Positions 54,765 to 63,176 of a stretch of 64,000 nt of DNA are shown here, one piece after another (position 1 is the stretch's first letter; the number at the start of each line of letters is the position of its first letter). This DNA comes from CAVWQV01 sp963757115. GTDB taxonomy: Bacteria; Pseudomonadota; Alphaproteobacteria; Acetobacterales; Acetobacteraceae. A program made the position numbers and the translations under genes. The notes under the pieces are model-generated. The model was not told where the DNA came from. It was given only the letters and a program-made list of their open reading frames with translations, and made no database searches. The stretch covers positions 558,001 to 622,000 of the forward strand of contig CAVWQV010000006.1 in the NCBI GenBank assembly GCA_963757115.1. Reading direction: 5' to 3'.

Positions 54765-56074
54765 GCGGCCGCTATCGCGACGATCCGGCAGCCCTCGCGG
54801 CCCTCGGTACGCGACGCCGAGGTGCATCGCGACGTGTACATCGATCCGGAGGTGTTCGCGCTCGAGCTCGAACGGCTGTTCGCCAAGACGTGGGTCTATG
54901 TCGGCCATGACAGCCAGGTGCCGGAAGCGGGTGATTACTTTGGCACCACCGTCGGATCGCAGCCGGTGCTGATGGTGCGGAGCGACGAATGAACTGCGCG
55001 TTCTATACAACCGCTGCCCGCATAAGGGCACGCGGATCACCACCGAAACCTGCGGCAACACGGGCAAGATCTTTCGCTGCCCTTATCATGGGTGGAGCTT
55101 CCGCCTGGATGGCCGCCCCGCCGCCCTGCCTTTGCCGAGCGGCTACGAAAACACCGGCCTTGCGCAAAGCCAGGCGAGTGCAGGGCTCACCCCCGTTGCG
55201 GCCGTTCGCAACTATCGTGGCTTCGTGTTTGCCCGCCTCGCCGAGCAAGGGCCGGATTTCGACAGTTTCTTCGGTGACTCGCTTTCCAGTATCGACAACA
55301 TGGTCGATCGCTCGCCGGCCGGCCGGCTGGAAGTCGCCGGCGGCGTGATGCGCTATTTGCACAACTGCAACTGGAAGATGCTGGTCGAGAACCAGACGGA
55401 TACGTGCCATCCCATGGTCGCGCACATGTCCTCCGCTGGCACCGCGGTCGAGGTGTGGAAGCGAGCCGGCGAGCAGCTGCCGAAGCCGATGGCCGTCGAG
55501 ATCTACGCGCCTTTCGTGGCGCCGTACGAGTTCTACGAGAAGATGGGCATCCGCACCTGGGACAATGGGCACGGGCACACCGGCGTCAGCCATTCGATCC
55601 ACTCGAACTACTCGGCGGTGCCCGGCTATTTCGGGCGCATGGTCGCCGCCTACGGTGAGGTGCGGGCGCAGGGCAATCCTCGACGAAAGCCGGCACAACA
55701 CTGTGTACTTCCCCAACCTGATGCTAAAGGGGCCGATCCAGCTGCTCCGGGTGTTCAAGCCACTCGCAGCCGACCGCACCCTGGTCGAGAGCTGGACGTT
55801 CCGCCTGGTCGATGCTCCCGATCTGCTCCTCGAGCGCACGCTGGTCTACAATCGGCTGATCAACGCCCCCACCTCCGTGGTGGGCCATGACGATCTGGAC
55901 ATGTACGAGCGGGCGCAGGAAGGATTGCGTGCCGATGGCAATCCCTGGGTCAGCCTGCACCGGCTTTACGCGCCGGCTGAGGAGAGCACGCCCGTTTCGG
56001 TCGAGAACGGCACCACCGAGCGGCAGATGCGCAACCAGTTTCGTGCTTGGCGACGGTTCATGGCGCCGTCGTGA
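54761..56074 (+). pseudogene. Rieske aromatic-ring-hydroxylating dioxygenase alpha subunit, three frameshifts
   Basis: The full-length family sequence is present in four pieces. From GTG 54761: VSGRYRDDPAALAAL; from about 54807: VRDAEVHRDVYIDPEVFALELE, stopping at 54990-54992; from about 54994: LRVLYNRCPHKGTRITTE with FRCPYHGW (the Rieske Cys-His ligands) and the iron site VENQTDTCHPMVAH; from about 55675: AILDESRHNTVYFPNL to 56074. Each break needs one extra base removed. The catalytic residues are all present. It could be an error-rich but working gene, but it sits among truncated genes, so true loss is likely. Confidence 0.75.
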
Positions 56075-56553
56075 GCGCCCCCGATGCCACGGCGCTGGCC
56101 GCTTTCGTGTATCGGGAGGCGCGCCTGATCGATGAGCAGCGGTGGGAGGAGTGGCTCGCGCTGTTCGCCCCGGATGGCCGCTACTGGATGCCACTCGAAT
56201 ACGGCCAAACCGATCGGCGGCTGACGGCGTCGCTGATGGACGACGACCTGTTCTTGCTCCGCGTCCGGGTCGAGCGGCTAAAGGGCAACCGCACCTACAG
56301 CCAAAAGCCGAAAAGCCGCTGCCATCACGTACTGCAAGCACCGCAGGTGGACGCCTACGAGCCCGACGCCAACCGGTACGTGGTTTGGACGGCGATGCAC
56401 TACGTGGAAACCCGGCAGGACCGCCAGGACTTCTACGCCGCGTGGGCAACGCATGAGCTGATGGTGATCGAGGGCGCGCTTCGCATCCGGCTCAAGCGTG
56501 TCGATCTCGTCAATTGCGACGCGGCGTTCGGTAGCATTCAGCTGTTCCCATGA
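56071..56553 (+). CDS. Aromatic-ring-hydroxylating dioxygenase beta subunit
   Basis: This 160-residue protein of the SnoaL/NTF2-like fold has the beta-subunit pattern: FVYREARLIDEQRWEEWLALFAPDGRYWMPL, QKPKSRCHHVL and ending GALRIRLKRVDLVNCDAAFG. It is the structural partner of the alpha subunit, and the GTG start overlaps the alpha stop (GTGA). It is intact, in contrast to its neighbours. It also overlaps the next start as ATGA. Confidence 0.85.
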   Translation: MSAPDATALAAFVYREARLIDEQRWEEWLALFAPDGRYWMPLEYGQTDRRLTASLMDDDLFLLRVRVERLKGNRTYSQKPKSRCHHVLQAPQVDAYEPDANRYVVWTAMHYVETRQDRQDFYAAWATHELMVIEGALRIRLKRVDLVNCDAAFGSIQLFP

Positions 56554-56833
56554 CGGTGTTCGGGACGTTCGCTGCCGCCACCCGCGCGCACGGGCGAAAG
56601 CCCTGGGTTTCGGTGACGCCGGCGCCGTGGCTAACGCCGAGACCGCACGCGCCATCGCCCTCTCGTGCTTCGGTCGCCTGGCCTACTTGAAGGCGCCGGG
56701 CTATATCGCATTCGTCGCGGACCTGCCGCTCACATCGACGCAGAAGGCGCAGCGCGGCGAACTCAAGGCGTTGGTGGCGAAGATGTCCGCCGACGCCTAC
56801 GACATGCGAGCCCTGAAGCGGCGCATCGGACGT
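56550..56833 (+). pseudogene. Acyl/aryl-CoA ligase reduced by a large internal deletion
   Basis: The ATG overlaps the stop of the beta subunit, and its first about 22 residues, MTVFGTFAAATRAHGRKPWV, look like the start of an AMP-dependent synthetase. From about 56640, in another frame, comes the C-terminal end of such an enzyme: LAYLKAPGYIAFVADLPLTS, TQKAQRGELKALVAK, ending DMRALKRR. The roughly 450 residues in between, with the P-loop and AMP-binding core, are missing. The gene cannot make a working ligase. Confidence 0.7.
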
Positions 56834-57204
56834 AGCGACAGTAGGGTCGGGCAGCCTGCTTTGCGTTCCGGCGCCCGTGGAACGGCCCCGAGGCGATGCG
56901 CCCCTGGTACCCGGGCTTCGGTGGTGGCGCGAAGACCAGGCCCGACGAGCACGATCGACAGGTTTGTGACCGTTCGTAGATCTTGCCGTTTCGCAACGTT
57001 TGTTGAGCAGCAACGCGTGTTGGCTCAATTATTGGATGTACAATTAGACTTTTAACAATCCTGAAACAGGCCGTAGGACGCCTGATCCCGCCGCATGGCA
57101 GCCTGACCAATCTTTTAGTTGGCAAAGTACAGCGGGGGTGCGATACCTCGTTGTGCGCCGCAACATACCTGGCGTATGATCTAGATTATGGGGAAGGAGG
57201 GCTT
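56834..57204. other. AT-richer intergenic region upstream of the phasin gene
   Basis: About 370 bases with no convincing gene. The first part has GC-rich coding-like composition and may hold more ligase debris. From about 56990 it is AT-rich (CAATTA at 57026-57031 and again at 57041-57046, 15 bases apart; TTTTAACAATCC), which is unlike the surroundings and probably includes the phasin promoter. Confidence 0.45.
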
Positions 57205-57846
57205 ATGCCCGAGCTTAATAAGTCACAAGATGCAAGGCAGGCTGCCGACGACGCCGCGCGCCGGAGCGCCGACGCAATGCAGCAGGGCGGTCGCGCTGCC
57301 AGCGAGGCGGTGCGGCGGAGTGCTGAAGCTTCCGCGGACGTCACGCGCGAAGGCACCAAGGCGAGCACCGAGGCCATGCGTCGCGTGGGCGAGGCCGCTC
57401 GCGAGACCCTGCAACGGAGCACGCAGGCGGTTGCCGAGGGCCAGCGCAAGATCGCCCAGGACGCCGCTCAGCGGTTCGAGGAAGTGAGCCGCACCATCGC
57501 GGAAGCCGCCCGGGGCACGTCGGAGGACGTCAATCGTCTCTTCACGCTGCCCAACGCGGCCGAGGGTGGCCTCCGCGACATGCAGCAGGGCGTCGCGGGG
57601 TTGGTCGAGGGCGTGGTGCAGACCAACATTCGTGCGACGCAGGAGCTGTTCCGGTTGAGCAACCCGGCCGCGGTGATCGAGCTGCAGCAGCGTTTCGCCC
57701 GCGAGTATGTGGACACCCTGATGCAGGGCACGTTCACCCTGGTTCAGGCGATTCGCCGCACGGCCGACGAGACTCTCCGTCCGCTGGAGGCTCAGGTCGC
57801 GCAGCGCAAGCAGGACCAGCGGTTCCAGCAAGCGGCGGCCGAGTAA
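57205..57846 (+). CDS. Phasin-family protein
   Basis: This 213-residue protein has an Ala-rich amphipathic N-terminal half with repeating units of the type ARRSADAMQQGGRAASEAVRRSAEAS, then a phasin domain (LFRLSNPAAVIELQQRFAREYVDTLMQGTFTLVQAIRR in two runs). Phasins coat polyhydroxyalkanoate granules. ATG at 57205 follows an excellent GGAAGGAGGG. A strong terminator lies 41 bases after the stop, so it is a single-gene unit. Confidence 0.88.
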   Translation: MPELNKSQDARQAADDAARRSADAMQQGGRAASEAVRRSAEASADVTREGTKASTEAMRRVGEAARETLQRSTQAVAEGQRKIAQDAAQRFEEVSRTIAEAARGTSEDVNRLFTLPNAAEGGLRDMQQGVAGLVEGVVQTNIRATQELFRLSNPAAVIELQQRFAREYVDTLMQGTFTLVQAIRRTADETLRPLEAQVAQRKQDQRFQQAAAE

Positions 57847-57886
57847 CGCCAAAGGCGCTCCAAACCAGAGCAGCCTAAACTTGGGG

Positions 57887-57922
57887 ACGGCCGGCGCCTT
57901 GGTGCGCCGGCCGTTTTCGTTT
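57887..57922 (+). terminator. Rho-independent terminator of the phasin gene
   Basis: ACGGCCGGCGC pairs perfectly with GCGCCGGCCGT (11 bp, 6-base loop), followed by TTTCGTTT. Confidence 0.85.
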
Positions 57923-57992
57923 GGCCGTCAACAAGCGCTTCCTTCGCGGGCCGGGCGGGTGAAAACTGCGGTTCACAGGGGAGGGGGCCTTT

Positions 57993-59754
57993 ATGCCGCT
58001 CGATGCCGAACAGCCGCATCGCCAGGGGTCGGACTGGGTTGCTCCCGATTGCAGCGGTCAGGATTTCTACGCCCTGGATCGCGGGTTGCGGGACCGGCTT
58101 GCGCTTTATCTTTCGGCGAGCGACTGCGCAGCCCTGACGCCGCATTTCGCGCGCCTCGGCGCCATCGCGGGCGGGAAGCTTGACGAGCTAGCCCGCATCG
58201 CCGATCGGCATGGGCCGGTGCTGCACGCGCGCGACCGCTTCGGCCGCGACGAGGACTGGATCGAGTATCACCCGGCGTATCGCGAAATGGAGCGGATCGC
58301 CTTCGGGGATTTCCAGTTCCACGCGATGAGCCACCGGCCGGGCGTGCTTGGGCAGCTGGCACCTCTGCCTCCAGTCGCGAAATACGCCTTCCAATACCTT
58401 TTCGTGCAGGGCGAGTTCGGGCTGATGTGTCCGATCAGCGTCACGGACACCTCCACGCATCTGATCCGGCGTTTTGCCGCCCCCGAGCTGCAAGCCTTGC
58501 TGCTGCCGCGGATGCTGTCGCCCGATCTCGCGACCCTGTGGAAGGGAACGCAGTTCATGACGGAGAAGGCGGGCGGCTCCGATGTCGGCGCGATCGAGAC
58601 CGTCGCGCGCCCGCGCAATGGCGAATGGAGGCTTTACGGCGAAAAATGGTTCTGTTCGCACGCCGATGCCGACGTCGCCTTGCTGCTGGCTCGCCCTGAG
58701 GGCGCCCCGGCCGGCACGCGGGGCCTCGCCTTGTTCGCCCTGCCGCGCCGGCTCGCCGATGGTTCGCGCAACGCCTATCGGATCGTGCGCCTGAAGGAGA
58801 AGCTAGGCACGCGCTCGATGGCGTCGGGCGAAATCCGGCTGGAAGGCGCGTTCGCCTGGCTGGTCGGGCGCGTCGACGCCGGCATCAAGCAGATGATGGA
58901 GCAGGTGAACCTGTCGCGCTTGTCGCACGGTGTGCGCGCGGCAGCCATGATGCGCCGCTGCGTCAACGAGGCGCTCACTGTCGCGCGGCATCGGGTCGCA
59001 TTCGGCCGGGCCATCATCGAATACCCGCTGATGCGCCGTCAGCTCCTGAAGCTGATCGTGCCCACTGAGCAGGCGCTGTCCGTGGCGTTCGCCGCCGCCG
59101 ACGCAATGGGCCGCGCACAAGCGGGCTCGGCGGAAGCGGAGCGCGAGCTGCGCATCCTGACACCGCTGCTCAAGCTCCGCGCGTGCCGGGACAATATCGA
59201 GGTCGCGACGGGTGCCATGGAGGCGCGGGGCGGCAACGGCTACATCGAGGACTGGGTGAACCCGCGGCTGGTGCGCGACGCCCATGTCGGCCTGCTCTGG
59301 GAAGGCACCAGCAACATCAATGCGCTCGATGTGATCACCCGCGCGGTCGGCAAGCTCGGGGCGGAGCGCGACCTCGCGGCCCTGCTGCGCGGGCGGCTCC
59401 ATGCTTCGGAGCGTTTGCCCGAGCCGTTCAGGGAATCACCTCGGCGCCGCGCTCGACCGTGCGGTTGCGCTCGCCGCCCGAGTTGGTGCGGATCGCGAGG
59501 CCGAGCCGCTCGCTCGCCTCGCCGCTGCTGCACTCTACAATGTCGCGAGCGCGATCCTGCTCGCCTGGGAGGGATCGCGACCGAACGCCGATGCGCGAGG
59601 CGCCCTGATCGCGCGCTGCGTGCTTGAGCACCGCTTGTCTCCGCAAGACCCGCTCGCGCCGGAGAACCCAGCGTGGGAGAAGGCGGCGACGGATGCCGTT
59701 CTGCGCGACCGACCGTGCCCGTTCGAGGAGGTCGCTCCCCTGCTTGCGGCCTGA
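57993..59754 (+). CDS. AidB-like acyl-CoA dehydrogenase, frameshifted near the C-terminus
   Basis: This acyl-CoA dehydrogenase-fold protein begins MPLDAEQPHRQGSDW. It has MCPISVTDTSTHLIRRF, GTQFMTEKAGGSDVGAIET (FAD segment) and MEARGGNGYIEDW near residue 410, features of the AidB/DNA-alkylation-response group. Near 59425 the frame changes, and the last about 110 residues (NHLGAALDRAVALAARVGAD to PFEEVAPLLAA, stop 59752-59754) are in the +1 frame. GGGGAGGGGG precedes ATG. AidB protects DNA during alkylation in E. coli. A role in acyl-CoA metabolism is equally possible. Confidence 0.82.
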
Positions 59755-59783
59755 ACGACCGCCAGGCGGGCGAATTTGCCGGT

Positions 59784-60944
59784 TCAGATGCTGAGGTCGA
59801 GGAGGTTGTAGTCCTTCATCCCGGCCTTCGCTTGCGCGTCCCAGCGGTACGTCTCGCCGGCATCGGCGTGCGGCTTGTAGGTGAACGGCGTCTCGTCGGG
59901 GAAACGCTGCCGCCGCGCGTCGATTGCCAGGCCGATGACGCGCGCGCGCTCGCGGATGCGCTCGGCCGTATAGACCCCGGGCGCGTTGTGGACGCCGCCG
60001 CCATGAACCCCGAGTACCGACTTGCGGCGGTGAAACCCGAAATTGACCGTCACCCGCCAGTCCGGGCTCGTGTTGGCGAAGGAGCCGTGCACCGCCTGAC
60101 GATTGGTGATGGCCACGTCGCCTGGGCGGCAGATGATCGGAACGGCGTCGGGCAAGCGTTCGCTCCCGGCCGCCGCCGCCATCACCTTGATGTCCGCCTT
60201 ACCCCGCTTGTGCGAGCCAGGCACCACCCACACGCCGTTCGCCGGCGTGCAGCCGTAGAGTTGCGCCATGAAGTTGAAGCCGTGCGAGCCCTGGTCCCAG
60301 TCCGGGCTGTTCCAATGCGTCACGCCATCCTGGTGCCACGCGACCGACGCGCCCCGGCCCGGCTCTTTGATGAACAGCGCCTCGTTAAACGGCACGAAAT
60401 CGTCGCCGTTGATCGCCGCCGCCACGGCTAGCAGGTGCGGATGGCCGTAGACGCGCAGCGCCGCTTCCGAGAATTGCAGCGATCCGAGGATGAGGTACAC
60501 GATCTCCTTCGGCGCGTCCGCCGCCGCCGCCGGCTCGAACATTTTTACGGGATGCCGGCCATTGGCGAGTTCCGTGCCACCGACCGGGTCGCCGAGGGGC
60601 TTCGACCAGAACAGGGTCGGCGCATTGCAATCGGCTGCGAGCGCCGGACGACCGTGCGCGTCCACAGGCGAGCCCCTTTCGACCGGCAGCCGGTCCTGGA
60701 TCTCGCGGATGTCCGCCTCGATATCGGCGAGTTCGTCGCGTCCGAGCACCCCTTCGAAAACGTAGAACCCGCAGCGCCAGTAGGCGTCGAGGATGTCCGG
60801 ATCAACGTGGCCGTCCGCCGTGAACCGGATCGGACCGCGGTTGCCGAGCGCATAGGCGCGCCGCTCGCCCTCTCTGAGATAGGCCTGCATTGCGGCTTCC
60901 TCGGAGCCGTAGCCGGTGGTGACCGGCTTCGTCATGTCGTTCAT
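59784..60944 (-). CDS. Phytanoyl-CoA dioxygenase (PhyH)-family protein
   Basis: This 386-residue Fe(II)/2-oxoglutarate oxygenase has the metal motif HxD in VAWHQDGVTHW near residue 200, the distal His in NRQAVHGSFANTS and the 2-oxoglutarate-binding Arg in DWRVTVNFG. It hydroxylates an unknown substrate. It is the last gene of a minus-strand set (SDR, FAH hydrolase, PhyH), 12 bases after the FAH gene. That context suggests a sugar-acid or small carboxylate route. Confidence 0.9.
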   Translation of the reverse strand: MNDMTKPVTTGYGSEEAAMQAYLREGERRAYALGNRGPIRFTADGHVDPDILDAYWRCGFYVFEGVLGRDELADIEADIREIQDRLPVERGSPVDAHGRPALAADCNAPTLFWSKPLGDPVGGTELANGRHPVKMFEPAAAADAPKEIVYLILGSLQFSEAALRVYGHPHLLAVAAAINGDDFVPFNEALFIKEPGRGASVAWHQDGVTHWNSPDWDQGSHGFNFMAQLYGCTPANGVWVVPGSHKRGKADIKVMAAAAGSERLPDAVPIICRPGDVAITNRQAVHGSFANTSPDWRVTVNFGFHRRKSVLGVHGGGVHNAPGVYTAERIRERARVIGLAIDARRQRFPDETPFTYKPHADAGETYRWDAQAKAGMKDYNLLDLSI

Positions 60945-60956
60945 TGCAGATTCTCG

Positions 60957-61803
60957 CTACGACCCGACTACCCGAAGCGTCTGCTCGCCCAAGCCTTCGA
61001 TGCCCAGGCGCATTGTCTGGCCCGGCTTGAGGAACACGGGCTCCGGCTTGACGCCGGCGCCGACGCCGGGAGGGGTTCCGGTGCTGATGATGTCGCCCGG
61101 ATGCAGCGTGATGAAGTGGCTCACGTAGCTCACCAGCTTGCGCACATCGAAGATCATGGTCCGCGTGTTGCCATCCTGGAACCGGCGGCCGTCCACCTCC
61201 AGCCACATGGGAAGGTTCTGCGGGATCTGGTACCTCGTCCTTGGTGACCATCCAGGGGCCGGTCGGACCGAACGTGTCGCAGCCCTTGCCCTTGTCCCAG
61301 GTGCCGCCGCGTTCCATCTGGAACTCGCGCTCGCTCACGTCGTTGCAGATGCAATAACCCGCGACGTAGTCTTGCCATTCATGCGCTGGCACACGGCTCG
61401 CTTTGCGGCCGATCACCACGCCGAGTTCCACTTCCCAATCAGTCTTGCTCGAGCCTTCCGGGATGCGCACCGCATCGTTCGGCCCGGAATACGCGCTCAG
61501 CGACTTTAAAAAGATGATGGGCTCCTTCGGAATCGGCTGGCCCGCTTCGGCGGCGTGGTCGGCGTAGTTGAGGCCGATGCACACGTAATTGAGCGGCCGG
61601 GCGACGCAGGGGCCGACCCTCGGCGACCCATCCACCGCCGGCAGGCTGTGCGGATCGAGGGCGGCGAGCTTGGCCAGGCTGTCCGCCGCGAGCGCGGCCC
61701 CGTCGATGTCGTGCACCACGCCCGAGAGATCCCGGATGGTGCCCGCCGCATCGAGCAATCCGGGCTTTTCCGACCCGGCCGGGCCGTAGCGCAGAAGTTT
61801 CAT
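60957..61803 (-). CDS. FAH-family hydrolase (2,4-diketo-3-deoxyfuconate hydrolase-like), frameshifted
   Basis: The protein begins MKLLRYGPAGSEKPGLLDA and has the FAH core with metal-ligand acidic residues (GLNYADHAAEAG, WEVELGVVIG, CNDVSEREFQ). Near 61221 one extra G changes the frame. Restored, it reads PDPQNLPMWLEVDG, then NTRTMIFDV and GDIISTGTPPGVG to the stop at 60957. It is closest to the hydrolases paired with 2-keto-3-deoxy-L-fuconate dehydrogenase, and that SDR is the gene just upstream. Confidence 0.82.
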
Positions 61804-61828
61804 CGCGATCGATCTCCCTGTCGGGCCA

Positions 61829-62578
61829 TCACAACGTCCAGCCGCCGTCGATGACCAGGGCCTGCCCGGTCATGAACGCGGCGTCATCGCTGGCAAGGTA
61901 AACGGCAAGTGTTGCGATCTCCTCGGGCGTGCCGAGCCGCCCCATCGCTTGGCGGGCGACGAAGGCGGCCCGCGCCGCATCGACCGATCCGGCTTCGGCC
62001 GCATTGGTCGCGATCCGTTCGTCCAGGCTCGGCGTTTGCACCGTTCCCGGACAGATGCAGTTGCATCGGATGCCGCGTGAGACGTAGTCGGCCGCGACCG
62101 ACTTGGTGAGCCCTACCACGGCGGCTTTGGTCGTGCCGTAGATCGACCGATTCGGCGCGCCTTTGATGCTGCCGGCGGCGGAGGCCATGTTGATGATCGA
62201 GCCCCCGCCACGCTCCAACATGCCGGGCAGGAAAGCGCGGACGGTGCGGAATACGGAGCGCACGTTCAGCGCGAAGGCAAACTCCCACTCCGCTTCCGTC
62301 GCCTGGAGGATGGTCCCCTGGTGCACGAACCCCGCGCAGTTGAACAGGACGTCGACCGGTCCGGCGGCGGCCGATGCGGCCCTGATCGCGTCGGGATCGA
62401 GGACGTCCAAGCGCCGGACCGCGATCCGCTCACTGGCAAGTGCTTCGAGCAACCCGTCGTTCACGTCTGTCGCGATGACCCGCGCTCCAGCGGCGGCGAA
62501 GGCGAGCGCCGTCGCGCGTCCGATGCCTTGTCCCGCGGCGGTGACGAAGGCGGTCTTCCCGCTGAGCGTGTCCGGCAT
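61829..62578 (-). CDS. SDR oxidoreductase, 2-keto-3-deoxy-L-fuconate dehydrogenase-like
   Basis: This 249-residue SDR begins MPDTLSGKTAFVTAAGQGIG and has the catalytic Ser in INMASAAGSIKG and YGTTK, with the ending FMTGQALVIDGGWTL. LFNCAGFVHQGTILQATEAEW is typical of the KDF-dehydrogenase/3-hydroxybutyrate dehydrogenase group. Together with the FAH gene it could form the two last steps of a non-phosphorylative L-fucose or similar sugar-acid pathway. The dehydratase and sugar dehydrogenase are not in the window. Confidence 0.85.
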   Translation of the reverse strand: MPDTLSGKTAFVTAAGQGIGRATALAFAAAGARVIATDVNDGLLEALASERIAVRRLDVLDPDAIRAASAAAGPVDVLFNCAGFVHQGTILQATEAEWEFAFALNVRSVFRTVRAFLPGMLERGGGSIINMASAAGSIKGAPNRSIYGTTKAAVVGLTKSVAADYVSRGIRCNCICPGTVQTPSLDERIATNAAEAGSVDAARAAFVARQAMGRLGTPEEIATLAVYLASDDAAFMTGQALVIDGGWTL

Positions 62579-62726
62579 GACACCTTGGGTGGCCGAGTGG
62601 CTGGGAGGGCAAAGTGGCCGCGGCCGCATCGCGGTGTCAACCCGGCCCGACCGGCTGCACGGCCGCTTGATCGGGTGATCACCCGTAGCGTATCGCGCAC
62701 TCCGTGCCTGTCCGAGGGGTCTGACC

Positions 62727-63170
62727 ATGAACGCACTGCTGGCCGGGTTCGCCGCGGTCGCCGGCCTGCTCAACGCCGTCCAGGCGGGCTGCAATGCCAC
62801 GCTCGGCAAATCGCTCGGCCCGTTCCCGGCCGCCCTCGTGGTTGCCGCCGTGAGCTTCGTGACCATCCTGCTCGCGGCTTTGGTCTCCGGCCGGTTCGCG
62901 TTGCCCGAATGGCGCGCGATGGTGGAAGCTCCCTGGTGGGCGTGGGTGGGCGGAACGCTTGCCGCCGTGTTCGTCCTGTCGCAGCTATTGGCGGCCGAAG
63001 CGCTCGGGTCCGCCCTGTTCATGGGCTTGGCGGTAACAGCGGCCATCGTGATGTCGCTTGCCCTCGACCATTGGGGGCTTGCCGGCTTCAAGCAGCATCC
63101 GCTCGGCTGGGCGCGCGCGGTCGGGGCCGTGCTGATGCTGGCCGGTCTCGGGCTGATCGCCCGATACTAG
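62727..63170 (+). CDS. DMT-family transporter (YdcZ/DUF606 type)
   Basis: This 147-residue protein has four or five membrane segments and the DUF606 pattern: an N-terminal GLLNAVQAGCNATLGKSLG, LVVAAVSFVTILLAALVSG, and VLSQLLAAEALGSALFMGLAVTAAIVMS (in two runs) near residue 95. Proteins of this half-length form dimers or are parts of pairs. Substrate unknown. It is convergent with the quinone oxidoreductase. Confidence 0.85.
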   Translation: MNALLAGFAAVAGLLNAVQAGCNATLGKSLGPFPAALVVAAVSFVTILLAALVSGRFALPEWRAMVEAPWWAWVGGTLAAVFVLSQLLAAEALGSALFMGLAVTAAIVMSLALDHWGLAGFKQHPLGWARAVGAVLMLAGLGLIARY

Positions 63171-63176
63171 AGCGCG

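Noticed and set aside
61829..63091. A 420-residue protein that includes the SDR
   Set aside because: Residues before MPDTLSGK are antisense to the DMT transporter; the SDR has a normal start at 62578.
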